A model generated the notes under the pieces. The model searched no databases. It was not told the origin of the DNA and saw nothing but the letters and a program-made list of their open reading frames with translations. The position numbers were made by a program, and so were the translations under genes. Source: Bremerella volcania (GTDB lineage: Bacteria > Planctomycetota > Planctomycetia > Pirellulales > Pirellulaceae). Taken from it: DNA of 64,000 bases. The DNA lies in NCBI RefSeq assembly GCF_007748115.1, contig NZ_CP036289.1, forward strand, positions 3,968,001-4,032,000, written 5' to 3'. Position 1 is the stretch's first letter. Each line of letters opens with the position of its first letter. Below are positions 26,466 through 36,300 of the stretch, in pieces.

Positions 26466-27953
26466 TTAAACCGTGCTCACGAACTCTTCGATCGCCAGCC
26501 CAAGATAGTGGATCTTCTTACGGAGACTGGTACGCGTAATCCCTAGCATACGGGCCGCCTTGGCCTGATTACCAGACGTTTTCCGCAGAATAATGGTTAG
26601 AACGTGACGTTCCATTTCCATCACCGAGTCGGCGTAAAGATCATTCGAGCCGGCCTCCATTTTCTCCATAATGAAGTCCTCCCAGTCGCAAACATGGGAG
26701 GAAAGCACCTTGGTTTCCAAGCTGTCGTCACTTCGCGGCATGTCCCGCAAGGCATTTCGCAGGTAATCGCCGGCAATGACGGTGCCACGAGACTCAATGA
26801 GTGCCCGACGGAGGACACTACGAAGCTCGGCAACATTGCCTGGCCAAGGGTAGTCGGTCAACAGCCGCAAGGCCTCGGGCGAGGTGCGGACGGCTCCTGA
26901 CTGGGCGATACGTTCCACGCGGCAAAATTGCCCGACGAAGTGATCCACCAACTTGGGCAGGTCGGCACCACGTTCGCGCAGGGGAGGAATGCGAATCATG
27001 AAGGCGCTCAGCAGATAAAATAAATCGTGCCGAATCACCCCTTCCGCAGTCAGCCGTTCGGCGTTTCTGCTGGAAGTGAAAATAAGCGTGGTATTGACCT
27101 GAACCGGTTCGTGACCACCGACTCGCTCGAAGGTTTTGTCCTGAATATAGCGAACCAACTTGCTTTGCAGCGGCTGCGGAATCGCGGAAACCTCTTCTAG
27201 CAAGACGGTCCCGCCATGGCACTGCTCGAGCTTGCCAATGCGGCGTTCGACGGCTCCCGCCAAAGAATTCGGCTCGTGGCCGAACAACTCACTTTCCAAC
27301 CATTCGGCGTTGAAGTCGCTGCACACGACCTTGACGAAGGGTCGGTCTTTACGACGTCCGTGCTGATAGATCGCTCGCGCGACCAGCTCTTTCCCTGTGC
27401 CGATCTCTCCTTCGATCAGCACCGGAACATCGTGCGCCGCGGCACGACCGATCGCTTTGTAGACTTCCTGCATCTCGGGGCACTGGCCGATCAGGTGGTC
27501 CGCGCCATCGATCATCGGATCGACCTGCGATGGCAGTTGGACCGGCATCAACATCAAGCGGCGGCTTTCGAGCGCCTGCTGGGTTTTTTCGGCCACCTTT
27601 TCGAGTTGAAGCGGCTTGGCAAGAAAGTCAAACGCCCCCTGCTTCATCGCCTCGATGGCCAAGTCACTCGAATTTCGCGCGGTGACGAACAGAACCGGCA
27701 ATCGCGCATCGATTCGGTTGACCCGCCCAAGGATCTGCAGACCTTCCCCATCGGGCAGAAGATGATCGAGAATAAGCACGTCGGGGCGAAACTGCACGAG
27801 TTGCTGAAGTCCGGTGGTTCCCGTTTCCGCATGCTGGACCCGAATGTCCTCTTGGCTTAATGCCGTACTCACCACGGTGGCGACGCTGGGATCGTCATCA
27901 ATCACCAAGACGCGGCGTTCACGTTTCGTCCCGAGATAATTTTGCGTTGTCAA
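26466..27953 (-). CDS. Response regulator of the sigma-54-activator type lacking GAFTGA
   Basis: 495 residues. The N-terminal receiver domain has DD at about 19-20, phospho-acceptor Asp63 (ILDHLLPDG) and the conserved Lys at about 113 (AKP). The AAA+ domain has Walker A GEIGTGKE (182-189) and Walker B GGTVLLEEV (247-255, E for the usual D). The sigma-54-contacting GAFTGA loop reads NSLAGA (229-234), and the Arg in the FYRL segment (Arg168 of PspF) is Leu (HDLFYLLSAF). The Fis-type helix-turn-helix (NQAKAARMLGITRTSLRKKIHYLGL) is intact. It can probably be phosphorylated and bind DNA but is unlikely to activate sigma-54 in the usual way. It is first in an operon with the hybrid kinase. Confidence 0.9.
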   Translation of the reverse strand: MTTQNYLGTKRERRVLVIDDDPSVATVVSTALSQEDIRVQHAETGTTGLQQLVQFRPDVLILDHLLPDGEGLQILGRVNRIDARLPVLFVTARNSSDLAIEAMKQGAFDFLAKPLQLEKVAEKTQQALESRRLMLMPVQLPSQVDPMIDGADHLIGQCPEMQEVYKAIGRAAAHDVPVLIEGEIGTGKELVARAIYQHGRRKDRPFVKVVCSDFNAEWLESELFGHEPNSLAGAVERRIGKLEQCHGGTVLLEEVSAIPQPLQSKLVRYIQDKTFERVGGHEPVQVNTTLIFTSSRNAERLTAEGVIRHDLFYLLSAFMIRIPPLRERGADLPKLVDHFVGQFCRVERIAQSGAVRTSPEALRLLTDYPWPGNVAELRSVLRRALIESRGTVIAGDYLRNALRDMPRSDDSLETKVLSSHVCDWEDFIMEKMEAGSNDLYADSVMEMERHVLTIILRKTSGNQAKAARMLGITRTSLRKKIHYLGLAIEEFVSTV

Positions 27954-28174
27954 TTTGTTGCAGTATCAAAGAAATAGAGAGAGGTTCCGCCTGTCCAACT
28001 CAATGGTTGATCGCAAAGCATGCAACTCATGTACCAGCGGCTCACACGAACAACGCAGCACTGGCCTATCTGTTTTCTGGCAAACAACTTACAAAACATG
28101 CATTTGCGACATTCGTGTACAATTTTCCGCAGTGCCCAATTTCTTACGCGATGCGTGCGCTCTTTTTAGGCACG

Positions 28175-28205
28175 AAAAAAGGGATGGCGATCGGGTCGCC
28201 ATCCC
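28175..28205 (-). terminator. Rho-independent terminator of the porin gene
   Basis: On the minus strand a perfect 10-bp stem (GGGATGGCGA / TCGCCATCCC, 5-base loop, 28181-28205) is followed by TTTTTTCG. It lies 35 bases after the porin stop. Confidence 0.92.
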
Positions 28206-28239
28206 TCTAGGGAGTCATCTTCGTTTTGGCTGCTAACTC

Positions 28240-29823
28240 TTAAAACTGCAGGCTGTACTGCGTCCAGAAAAAGTCGGCGTCTCCGTCGAACACGGCGGGA
28301 TTAATCGCGTTCTGATCCTGGAAGTAAGTTCCGGTGAAGAAGTGCGAGTAACCAAAGATGATGTCCGACCGTGGCGTTAGTTGGCACTTGGCAAGGAAGT
28401 CGATTTCCTGACCCAGGTAACGCGAACCAGCCGGCGTGGTGTTCGGATAAGGATTGTTCGTCACGGTGTACGGAACGTCATCCGAGTCTTGTCGATTGAA
28501 GACATGATACCAGGCAATCAGCGTCCACGCATCGCAAGGCTTGGCCGTCAGTTGGACGTTCAAGTCTTCAATGTTGTTCCGAGCAAACAAGTCCATCCAG
28601 CCCAGGTAGGCGTGCCCCAGTGGGAACAATTGGTTGAAGCCGTTGCTTTGGATCGCGTCGCCAGATGCCCAGTCGTAATAGACCATGACCTTTGGCTTCC
28701 AGGCCATCTCTTTGAACTGGTGACCAAACCCGAGGGTAAAGAACCCTGCGTTGTGATCGTTACCCATGAACTCGCCAAACTGATAGGCACCTTCCATGTC
28801 GTAAAGAATCGAGTGCTTCTCACCGTTCACGCGGCTACCGAACGTTTGGTAACGAAACGGTGCGGCATTGTTCTCGTAACCCAACCAGTACAGGTCAATC
28901 GTGCCAAGTTCGCTTTTCTTGTAGGTAGTCCAAAGTCCGTAGAACGATTGGTCCTGGTTTTCCGAGTCCCAGTCGCGGAGGTCCTTCTTCAGCGGACGGG
29001 TCAGGAAACCGTCGATGTCCAAGGCATCGCTGCGGTAGTAGACCTTGAAACCGTCGAATCGTCGACGAATGTTCGCCCAGTCCAGGGGCGAAACGAGACG
29101 TTGGCTGCCATATAGCAGTTCTTGACGACCAACGCGGCCATACCAGGCACCATCGCAGGTTTCCATCAACTTCCCGTCGATGAAGAAGTTGTTCATTTCC
29201 CAGTAGTTTTCATCGATCGGGCGAGGCGGAGCGGTCTCGAACTCACTCACGGCATGCAGCATTTCTGCATAAACGCGAATGTTTTCGTTCACTTCGTAAT
29301 TCGCAAACAGACGCAAGCGATGCAGCAGAAAGTCATCGTCGACGCCGTTCAGGAAGGGCTTCATGTTCTGTTCGTGATGATATCGAGCACGATATTCACC
29401 ACCGATATCCAGAGCACCGCAATCACCAACACAGATTCGCTTGAGGTCTTCGCCCAACAGGCAACCGTCATAGCACGGATCACACAGATAGGTGAAGTCG
29501 TTGTCGAAGTAGAGTGGCTTGTAAGCGCTGGCTGCTTTCTTATTCAACTCGGCGACCTTTTTGGGATCACAGCCAGGGACGCCCGACATGTCCATCGTCG
29601 ACGATTCAGCGTATTCGACGTTGGAAGTGCTCGTGGCAATGGGCACGGCCGGAATCATGTCCGACGGCGAGGCAATGGTCTCGTCCGAGACACGCGTTAC
29701 CGGGGCGTTCTCAAGAAGTGCCGATTGAGGCGGTACCAAGTCTTGCGCATGAAGTAGAAATGGCGTAGCCCCACCATAGCAAACTGCCAAAGCAGTCAGC
29801 CATGAAGTCATGGAATGGGTCAT
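28240..29823 (-). CDS. Alginate-export-type outer-membrane porin
   Basis: 527 residues from the ATG at 29823 (MTHSMTSWLTAL), preceded by AAGGA at 10 bases; a second in-frame ATG at 29841 is possible. A Sec signal peptide ends near LLHAQ. After a linker containing a Cys-pair segment (CDPKK, CDPCYDGCLLGEDLKRICVGDCG), the body is an AlgE-like beta barrel: DIGGEYRARYHHEQNMKPF, DDFLLHRLRLFANYEVNENIRVYAEMLHAVS, WYGRVGRQELLYGSQRLVSPLDWANIRR and a C-terminal FFWTQYSLQF ending in an aromatic residue, as expected for a barrel. It is divergent from the nitrate cluster; a role in uptake of an anionic substrate is possible but not shown. Confidence 0.83.
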   Translation of the reverse strand: MTHSMTSWLTALAVCYGGATPFLLHAQDLVPPQSALLENAPVTRVSDETIASPSDMIPAVPIATSTSNVEYAESSTMDMSGVPGCDPKKVAELNKKAASAYKPLYFDNDFTYLCDPCYDGCLLGEDLKRICVGDCGALDIGGEYRARYHHEQNMKPFLNGVDDDFLLHRLRLFANYEVNENIRVYAEMLHAVSEFETAPPRPIDENYWEMNNFFIDGKLMETCDGAWYGRVGRQELLYGSQRLVSPLDWANIRRRFDGFKVYYRSDALDIDGFLTRPLKKDLRDWDSENQDQSFYGLWTTYKKSELGTIDLYWLGYENNAAPFRYQTFGSRVNGEKHSILYDMEGAYQFGEFMGNDHNAGFFTLGFGHQFKEMAWKPKVMVYYDWASGDAIQSNGFNQLFPLGHAYLGWMDLFARNNIEDLNVQLTAKPCDAWTLIAWYHVFNRQDSDDVPYTVTNNPYPNTTPAGSRYLGQEIDFLAKCQLTPRSDIIFGYSHFFTGTYFQDQNAINPAVFDGDADFFWTQYSLQF

Positions 29824-30284
29824 TGGTCGTTGTTCCTTCAACGAATAGTCAATCCGCAGGTCAGTCCGTTTCGTGGGGTATTGCAGATTTCGTCCTCACC
29901 AATTGCGGTTCTCCAGGGGATTTGGGAAGGATGTTGCAAATACGTTCTTTTGGTGGTTGGGCTGAGCAACCTTTGTCCGCAGGTGGTGTCAGAATGACCG
30001 CGCATCTGAGGTGGCCGCGCAAATAATGCGCTCCATGAATGCCGCACATGCTGACTGGGGTTGCATGGTAGCGCGGTCATTTTCTTCTCTTCGGAGAAAG
30101 ACAATACAAGCGTAACCCTATGCAAAACAAAGTGTTACGAAGTGGTCGTTTTGTTTTGGCACACTCGTTGCGATTCCAACCAGTGCCACGTCAGCCACGT
30201 TGCACTGCGCATCAATGCCGCTCATTGCACCATTGTCAGAAACCTTGCCCCTCCCTTACTCCGAATCATTTGCAGGAATCGAGC
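29824..30284. promoter_or_regulatory. Divergent regulatory region between porin and nitrate cluster
   Basis: 461 bases without a supported gene. It holds the porin promoter on the minus strand (not identified) and the sigma-54 promoter of the nitrate cluster. A pair CAAAACAAA (30123-30131) / TTTGTTTTG (30150-30158) forms an inverted repeat whose right arm overlaps the -24 element. A small TTCTC-TTCG-GAGAA hairpin lies near 30085. I cannot identify an activator binding site with confidence. Confidence 0.55.
30156..30173 (+). promoter_or_regulatory. Sigma-54 (-24/-12) promoter of the nitrate uptake/reduction operon
   Basis: TTGGCACACTCGTTGCGA matches the sigma-54 consensus TGGCAC-N5-TTGC. The GG (30158-30159) and GC (30170-30171) are separated by exactly 10 bases, the strict sigma-54 spacing. 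Transcription would begin near 30183, giving a leader of about 100 bases to the ATG at 30285. This rules out the upstream in-frame start at 30120. Confidence 0.85.
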
Positions 30285-31778
30285 ATGAACTGGACTGGAC
30301 TTTGGAATCGCCACGCTCTTACCGCTGGACTGCTAGCGGTTGTTCTGTTGGCAGGCTGCGCGGAATCGAAACCGACTGGCCCCAGCTTGGATGAGCTAGA
30401 TCTAAGTGCCTTGGCGGCGACCGTCGACGCTGAAGCGACAACATCGACAGACGACGCGAAGCCAACGGAAACGGAAACCGTGGCCACGCTTGCCGCCCCG
30501 GAAAAGAACAACCTGAAGTTGGGCTTCATCAAGTTGACCGACTGCGCTCCGCTGGTGATCGCCAAAGAAAAAGGGTTCTTCGCCGACGAAGGCCTTCAGG
30601 TCGATGTGGAAGCCCAGCCGAACTGGAAAACGCTGCTCGACCGTGTGATCAACGGCGAACTGGACGGAGCCCACATGCTGTCCGGCCAGCCGATCGCCGC
30701 GACGATCGGCATCGGCACCGAGGCCCACATCATTACCGCCTTCACGATGGATTTGAATGGCAACGGCATCACCGTCTCGAACAACATCTGGCAGAAGATG
30801 CAAGAAAACGATGCCAAGCTGAAAAGCCCTACCCCGCCCCATCCGATTTCGGCCGACTCCCTTCGCCCGGTCGTCGACGAGTACAAGGCCAGCGGAACGC
30901 CCCTGAAGATGGGCATGGTCTTTCCCGTTTCCACGCATAACTACGAACTACGGTACTGGCTCGCCGCGTCGGGTATTCACCCCGGCATGTATACCGAAAC
31001 CGACACCGTCGGTGAGACCAACGCCGACGTCCTGCTTTCGGTGACGCCCCCTCCGATGATGCCCACCGTACTGGAAGCCGGCAATATCCAAGGCTACTGC
31101 GTCGGTGAACCATGGAATCAGCAAGCGGTCGCCAAAGGGATCGGTGTTCCAGTGACCACCAACTACGACGTCTGGAAGAACAATCCGGAAAAGGTGTTTG
31201 GCGTTACCAAACGCTGGAACGACGAAAACCCCAACACCCACATCGCCGTCGTCAAAGCACTGATTCGTGCTGGCAAGTGGCTGGACGAAACCGATGCGGA
31301 CGGCAAGTTGGTCAATCGCGAAGAAGCCTGCCGCATCCTGGCCAAACCAAACTACGTGGGTGCCGACTACGACGTGATTAAGAACTCGATGACCGGCTTC
31401 TTCTACTTTCAGAAGTCGGATAAGCGTCCGATGCCTGACTTCAATGTCTTCTTCAAGTATCACTGCACCTACCCTTGGTACAGCGACGGCGTCTGGTTCC
31501 TGACGCAGATGCGACGCTGGGGACAGATCACCGAGCCCAAATCGGCCCAGTGGTATGACGAAACGGCCAAGAAGATCTACCGACCTGACGTCTACCGGAA
31601 GGCCGCCGAAACGCTGGTTACCGCAGGTCAAATGACCGCAGACGAGATCCCACCCAAGGACACTGACGGCTACAAGCCACCAACCGAAAAGGGAGATTTC
31701 ATCGACGGCATCGTCTACGACGGCCATGATCCGATTGGTTATCTCAACTCGCACACCATTGGCAACAAAGATAACTAA
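30285..31778 (+). CDS. nrtA: Nitrate-type ABC transporter substrate-binding lipoprotein (NrtA/CmpA family)
   Basis: 497 residues from the ATG at 30285. A lipoprotein signal peptide with lipobox LLAGC (Cys near residue 25) is followed by a Thr/Ala-rich linker and then the NrtA/CmpA fold: [78 protein letters not shown] and [18 protein letters not shown]. In cyanobacteria this family captures nitrate/nitrite or bicarbonate; the nitrate reductase gene downstream favours nitrate. It is the first gene after the sigma-54 promoter, and a GC-rich hairpin lies between it and the permease. Confidence 0.92.
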   Translation: MNWTGLWNRHALTAGLLAVVLLAGCAESKPTGPSLDELDLSALAATVDAEATTSTDDAKPTETETVATLAAPEKNNLKLGFIKLTDCAPLVIAKEKGFFADEGLQVDVEAQPNWKTLLDRVINGELDGAHMLSGQPIAATIGIGTEAHIITAFTMDLNGNGITVSNNIWQKMQENDAKLKSPTPPHPISADSLRPVVDEYKASGTPLKMGMVFPVSTHNYELRYWLAASGIHPGMYTETDTVGETNADVLLSVTPPPMMPTVLEAGNIQGYCVGEPWNQQAVAKGIGVPVTTNYDVWKNNPEKVFGVTKRWNDENPNTHIAVVKALIRAGKWLDETDADGKLVNREEACRILAKPNYVGADYDVIKNSMTGFFYFQKSDKRPMPDFNVFFKYHCTYPWYSDGVWFLTQMRRWGQITEPKSAQWYDETAKKIYRPDVYRKAAETLVTAGQMTADEIPPKDTDGYKPPTEKGDFIDGIVYDGHDPIGYLNSHTIGNKDN

Positions 31779-31792
31779 CCGCGTAGTGGGGT

Positions 31793-31828
31793 GGCCGGGG
31801 GAGGCGCAGGCGGAAGCCACCTCCGGCC
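31793..31828 (+). terminator. GC-rich hairpin between binding protein and permease (possible attenuator)
   Basis: GGCCGG...AGG (31793-31804) pairs with CCTCCGGCC (31820-31828), with a 3-base bulge. No T-run follows. Such hairpins after a binding-protein gene often stabilise its mRNA 3' end, so that more binding protein than permease is made. Confidence 0.4.
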
Positions 31829-31885
31829 CGTTACCACGACGCCAGCGATACCCACGACATCGATCAAACCGTACGAAAGATTCGC

Positions 31886-33589
31886 ATGAAGTACAAAATC
31901 ATCCGCATTCTGGACGTCGCCGGACTCCGCGTCTTCGAGCCGGTCGTGCTGCTTTGCTACGGCGAAGATCCGAAGCAGCAGCTCAAACAAATTGGCCTCT
32001 ACATCGCCATTCCCATCCTGGTGATGGTTGCCTGCGTAGTCGCCTGGGACCAGATCGGCCCGCGCATTAAAACGCGTGCCGGCGAGGTTCCCACGCCAGG
32101 TCAGGTCGTCAAAGCGTACGACGGCATCGCCGATTTCCACAATCGAGAATACACCAAGGTCAGCGACTACAACGAAGCAGGCGAAGGTCGAGAGAAAGCG
32201 TTGGCGGCGACCCAGGAAGAAATCAAATCGTTGGACGCTGACTGGGAAGCCATCAGCCAGGAAAGCGAAGCGCTGCTCAACAAATTGATCGCCAAGATTC
32301 CCGCAGCCGCTTCCAGCGAGAAGGCAACCATCGAAAACGATTGGAAGAAGCTGAACGACGATCTGGCCGCAGCCACGGCGACCGCGACCGACGAGGCTCG
32401 CCAGAAGTTCGCCTTCGTTGAAGGGATATCCGCTCAATTCGTTTCGGCCAGCCTGTCCAAACTTGCCGACGCAGTAAGTTCGCAAGAGCAAGCCTACAAG
32501 CAGGAACAACAAACACGAGCCAAGGCCTTGGTCGCCCTGGCCAGTAAGATTCCCGCGGACGACTACAAACAGAAGGTCGAGTACGTTCAGTTGGTCAATC
32601 AGCATTTGCAGAAGACCAATGATGAGAACGAACACCTCAAAGCACTCCGTTCGGAGCTTTCCGAGCGACGCGGAAAATCGCTGCCGGAAGTGGAGTCATT
32701 GAGACAACTAATCAGCGCCACTGGCCAGAAGGCCGAGTTCCTGAAAACGCGCGTCAACCTGCTGACCGAAGGCAACCGCGAGCAAAAGGTCGCCAAGGCG
32801 TCGTCTGAAATGGAAGGCCTCAAGCGGAAGTACGCCACTGCCAGCGGTCCAGAGATGTTCGCCTTGGCTCAGCAGTTGATTCAGCGTGAAGAACGAATCA
32901 ACACGATTGCCGGCTCCGAGTTCGCGAAGCCGCCGACCTTCTTCGATCAGATCTGGACGAGCCTCAAGTGTGTGTTCACCGGCTTCTTCATTGCCACGGC
33001 CATCGCCATTCCGATCGGCGTTTGCTGCGGTATGAGTCGGGTGTTCATGGCCTCGATGACTCCGCTGATCTCGCTGTTCAAACCGGTATCCCCCATCGTC
33101 TGGCTACCAATCGTGTTCTTCATCGTGGGGGCCTTCATTACCCGGCCGGACGAAGCGTGGATTCAACCGTCGTTTCTTAGCTCGGCCATCACCGTGGCAC
33201 TTTGCTCGCTGTGGCCCACGCTGGTCAATACGGCCCTGGGTGTTTCGGCAATTGACCAGGACCACCTGAATGTGGCGCGAGTTTTGCGACTCGGGCTCTG
33301 GGATCGCCTGACCAAAATCATCATCCCCTCCGCCCTGCCGCTAATATTCACCGGTCTGCGAATCTCGCTGGGCGTGGGCTGGATGGTGCTGATTGCCGCG
33401 GAACTTCTTTCCAGTAGCCCAGGGCTCGGGAAGTTCGTGTGGGACATGTTCAATAACGGGTCGTCGGCAACGTTCGCCCAAATGTTTGTTGCCTGCGGTT
33501 TTGTGGGCGTCATTGGGCTATTGCTCGATCGAATCATGATCGTCTTCCAACGGATGGTCAGCTTCGACGGCGCTCCAACGGCCCTGTAA
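31886..33589 (+). CDS. nrtB: Nitrate-type ABC transporter permease with large coiled-coil insert (NrtB family)
   Basis: 567 residues, about twice the length of ordinary NrtB (about 270). A first membrane helix at about 36-54 ([19 protein letters not shown]) is followed by roughly 290 residues that are hydrophilic, rich in E, K, A and Q, and predicted coiled coil (about 85-345). Then comes a complete BPD_transp_1 permease domain (about 350-555) with [30 protein letters not shown] and the ATPase-contact loop [37 protein letters not shown]. The insert lies between helices 1 and 2, probably on the periplasmic side if helix 1 enters from the cytoplasm. It sits between the binding-protein and ATPase genes. 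Confidence 0.9.
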   Translation: MKYKIIRILDVAGLRVFEPVVLLCYGEDPKQQLKQIGLYIAIPILVMVACVVAWDQIGPRIKTRAGEVPTPGQVVKAYDGIADFHNREYTKVSDYNEAGEGREKALAATQEEIKSLDADWEAISQESEALLNKLIAKIPAAASSEKATIENDWKKLNDDLAAATATATDEARQKFAFVEGISAQFVSASLSKLADAVSSQEQAYKQEQQTRAKALVALASKIPADDYKQKVEYVQLVNQHLQKTNDENEHLKALRSELSERRGKSLPEVESLRQLISATGQKAEFLKTRVNLLTEGNREQKVAKASSEMEGLKRKYATASGPEMFALAQQLIQREERINTIAGSEFAKPPTFFDQIWTSLKCVFTGFFIATAIAIPIGVCCGMSRVFMASMTPLISLFKPVSPIVWLPIVFFIVGAFITRPDEAWIQPSFLSSAITVALCSLWPTLVNTALGVSAIDQDHLNVARVLRLGLWDRLTKIIIPSALPLIFTGLRISLGVGWMVLIAAELLSSSPGLGKFVWDMFNNGSSATFAQMFVACGFVGVIGLLLDRIMIVFQRMVSFDGAPTAL

Positions 33590-33628
33590 ACCATGATTGC
33601 CAACGCCATACCTGAAGGAAAACGCCAC

Positions 33629-34474
33629 ATGGCAATCCTCGAACTCGACAATGCCACCGTCGGATTTGGCGAATCGCACCGTCGCTATACGGTGCTCGAA
33701 GAAGCCAATTTACAGGTTCGTGAAAATGAATTCGTCGCGATCATTGGATTCTCTGGCAGCGGGAAGTCGACCCTGATTTCCCTGCTGGCAGGGCTCCTTC
33801 TGCCTGATGAAGGGGCAGCCCGCTTCAAAGGTAAGCAGATGAAGGGGCCGGGTCCTGATCGCGGGATCGTTTTTCAGAATTATTCTCTGCTTCCCTGGCT
33901 GACCGTTCATGGCAACATCGAACTGGCCGTGAAGCAGGTCTTTCCGAAGATGAAACGGGGTGAGCGACGCGATTACGTCCAGCATTACATCGACATGGTC
34001 AGCCTGACCGGTAGTGAAGGAAAGCGTCCCTCCGAGCTATCCGGCGGGATGCGACAGCGATTGTCTCTCGCGCGAACGTTGTCGATGCAGCCGGAAGTGC
34101 TTCTGCTGGATGAACCGCTGAGCGCCTTGGATGCCCTCACGCGAAGCGTTCTGCAAGACGAAATCATTCGTCTCTGGGAAGAAGATCGCCGGACCGTGGT
34201 GATGGTGACCAACGACGTCGACGAAGCCGTCCTTATGGCCGACCGCATCGTTCCGCTAACCCCGGGACCTTCGGCCAGGCTAGGGCGGGAGTTTCCCGTC
34301 ACGCTCGATCGACCGCGCGATCGTGCCACGCTGAACTTCAATCCCGAGTTCAAGAAGCTCCGCAACGAGATTACACGCTACATGATGGGGATCAACGAAG
34401 AGGCGAAGCAGCTTCGCGTCGCTTCAGATGTGGTCCTTCCCGATGTCGAGCCCATTCGTATCGGCGTCGCCTAA
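33629..34474 (+). CDS. Nitrate-type ABC transporter ATPase (NrtC/NrtD family), first copy
   Basis: 281 residues from the ATG at 33629, preceded by AAGGAA at 8 bases; the in-frame ATG at 33593 would add 12 residues. Walker [11 protein letters not shown]-loop [11 protein letters not shown], signature [14 protein letters not shown], Walker [13 protein letters not shown] and the switch region [10 protein letters not shown] (Asn where most ATPases have His) are visible. The His-to-Asn change in the switch suggests that one of the two nucleotide sites of a heterodimer with the next gene is less active. It ends 20 bases before the second ATPase. Confidence 0.92.
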   Translation: MAILELDNATVGFGESHRRYTVLEEANLQVRENEFVAIIGFSGSGKSTLISLLAGLLLPDEGAARFKGKQMKGPGPDRGIVFQNYSLLPWLTVHGNIELAVKQVFPKMKRGERRDYVQHYIDMVSLTGSEGKRPSELSGGMRQRLSLARTLSMQPEVLLLDEPLSALDALTRSVLQDEIIRLWEEDRRTVVMVTNDVDEAVLMADRIVPLTPGPSARLGREFPVTLDRPRDRATLNFNPEFKKLRNEITRYMMGINEEAKQLRVASDVVLPDVEPIRIGVA

Positions 34475-34494
34475 CGTTCACCCAAGGAAACGTC

Positions 34495-35397
34495 ATGTCA
34501 CAAGAGAACCGCTTCGTCGAAATGTACCGCCTCGTCAAGGCGTACCCCAATCCGTTCGGCGATGACGTGAAAGTGGTTGACGGCTTCAACCTGATTTTGA
34601 AAAAGGGGGAAGTCGTCAGTCTGATCGGCCACTCAGGCTGCGGCAAGTCGACCGTGCTGACCATGGTATCGGGGCTCAATCCGATCACCTCCGGCAGCGT
34701 CGTCGTGGCCGGCAAGGAAATCTCCGGCCCTGGTCCGGATCGCAGTGTGGTGTTTCAAGCTCCGTGCCTGCTTCCCTGGATGACGGCCATGCAAAACGTA
34801 CGGATGGGGGTCGACCGTGTTTACCCGCATGCGACTCGTAGCGAGCGCCGCCAGATTTGCGAATACTACCTGAGCGTCGTCGGCCTAGCCGATTCGATGG
34901 ACAAGTACCCTCGCGAAATGTCGGGCGGCATGCAGCAGCGCGTCGGCATCGCCCGCGCGATTGCCCTGAAGCCCAACATGCTGCTTTTGGACGAACCGTT
35001 TGGGCGACTCGATTCGCTCACCCGCATGGAACTGCAGGACGTCATCCTAGGCATTCTCGATAAAGAAAAGATCACGACCATGCTCGTCACGCACGACGTC
35101 GACGAAGCAATCTACATGGCCGACCGCATCTGCATGATGACCAACGGCCCCGCCGCCAAGGTGGGTCAGGTGCTGGAGCTTCCTTTGCCGCGTCCACGAA
35201 ATCGCGCCGAGACGCTCGAGCATCCGTTGTATTACGAACTCCGCGGCTCGCTTGTTTCCTTCCTGGAGGAACAGGAACGCCACAAGCATCACAAACCGAA
35301 GACGGAAGAGCCAGAGAAGCCCGCACAACAGCTGAACGTTACCCTGAGCGACGAAGAGGATGCGCCGGTATCCGAAAACGTCACCGCCAACGCTTAG
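34495..35397 (+). CDS. Nitrate-type ABC transporter ATPase (NrtD family), second copy
   Basis: 300 residues. Walker [11 protein letters not shown]-loop [11 protein letters not shown], signature [16 protein letters not shown], Walker [13 protein letters not shown] and switch [10 protein letters not shown] with the normal His. The C-terminal 45 residues are charged and probably disordered. Together with the first ATPase it forms the NrtC-NrtD-type heterodimer; unlike cyanobacterial NrtC neither copy has a C-terminal binding-protein-like regulatory domain. Start ATG at 34495 follows AAGGAAACGTC. Confidence 0.92.
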   Translation: MSQENRFVEMYRLVKAYPNPFGDDVKVVDGFNLILKKGEVVSLIGHSGCGKSTVLTMVSGLNPITSGSVVVAGKEISGPGPDRSVVFQAPCLLPWMTAMQNVRMGVDRVYPHATRSERRQICEYYLSVVGLADSMDKYPREMSGGMQQRVGIARAIALKPNMLLLDEPFGRLDSLTRMELQDVILGILDKEKITTMLVTHDVDEAIYMADRICMMTNGPAAKVGQVLELPLPRPRNRAETLEHPLYYELRGSLVSFLEEQERHKHHKPKTEEPEKPAQQLNVTLSDEEDAPVSENVTANA

Positions 35398-35421
35398 TCT
35401 TCAAAGAGGTACAAAAAGAAC

Positions 35422-36285
35422 ATGACGACAACGATGGCACCTTCGGTGTTGACGAGCGTATCGGTCTGGATTCATAACGAAACCGCCGGACAACTGACGT
35501 CTGCTTACGGCTACCCGGCAGCACCGGAAGGCCCACTAACCCATGATCTGATTCAAACGTCAATCCACGACAGGCGTTCGGCGATTCGTAGCGTCGACGA
35601 CGGCACGCTCGAGATTGCTTTGCCGATTCTAATCACCAGCGAAGTCGTCGCTGCTGTTTTGTTTACCGTCCACACGTCGGACGACTGCAAGATCGCGCTC
35701 GAACGTTGGTCGCGTACCGATCGCGATGAACTGGGGCTCGCCGAATCGGCTTACCGTGGCCTGGCGCACTTTGAAACGATCAGCCCCTATGTCAAGTTTC
35801 CGCGCGGGTCGGGCCTGCCGGGCGAAACCTGGGACGATCGCAAGTGTCGCATCATCGCGCGGATCGATCAAGCGAAAGCGTTCATGCGTGCCGCAGGGGC
35901 TCGCAAGGAAGGTTTGCGTTACGGCCTGGGCATTCCCGTCATGGCCACCGAGCACGAATTGGAATGCGTGCTGGTCATCCTCAGCACGGTCGACTTCCCC
36001 TTTCAACAAGCCATGGAAACGTGGCTTCCCAGTGAAGACCAAACCGAGCTTTCGCTGGTGCAAACAAGCTATGCCGTGGGCATTTCCTCGCCCCAGCGAT
36101 CAAACGTCAGCTACGGCGACGGCATCGTCGGCAGGTGCTATGCGTCACGTGTTCCCGTGATGATGCACAATGCCGATGAGGACGCATCGCTTGTCCCGCT
36201 GTTCGACCAGGGGACCCGCTTTGCCTTGGCGTTGCCGATCTTCAACGGCGATCGATTGGTCCAAGTTCTCACTCTCTTTGGCTAA
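35422..36285 (+). CDS. GAF-like domain protein of the nitrate operon
   Basis: 287 residues, no signal or membrane segment. It looks like two consecutive GAF-type folds: the first contains FPRGSGLPGETWDDRK and EGLRYGLGIPVMATEHELECVLVILS (about 115-200), the second contains VSYGDGIVGRCYASRVPVMMHNADED and GTRFALALPIFNGDRLVQVLTLF (about 230-287). No DNA-binding, kinase or cyclase output domain is present. Given its place between the transporter and reductase genes, it may be a cytoplasmic sensor of nitrate or redox state that acts on another regulator; this is inference. An AGAGG ribosome site precedes the ATG. Confidence 0.7.
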   Translation: MTTTMAPSVLTSVSVWIHNETAGQLTSAYGYPAAPEGPLTHDLIQTSIHDRRSAIRSVDDGTLEIALPILITSEVVAAVLFTVHTSDDCKIALERWSRTDRDELGLAESAYRGLAHFETISPYVKFPRGSGLPGETWDDRKCRIIARIDQAKAFMRAAGARKEGLRYGLGIPVMATEHELECVLVILSTVDFPFQQAMETWLPSEDQTELSLVQTSYAVGISSPQRSNVSYGDGIVGRCYASRVPVMMHNADEDASLVPLFDQGTRFALALPIFNGDRLVQVLTLFG

Positions 36286-36300
36286 GTTAACGGAATTCGC

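Noticed and set aside
30123-30158. CAAAACAAA / TTTGTTTTG inverted repeat as activator site
   Set aside because: Low-complexity arms overlap the -24 element and are close to chance expectation in an AT-rich promoter; mentioned only in the region note.
30120-30284. Longer N-terminus of the nitrate-binding protein from 30120
   Set aside because: It would begin upstream of the sigma-54 promoter, and the lipoprotein signal peptide starts exactly at 30285.
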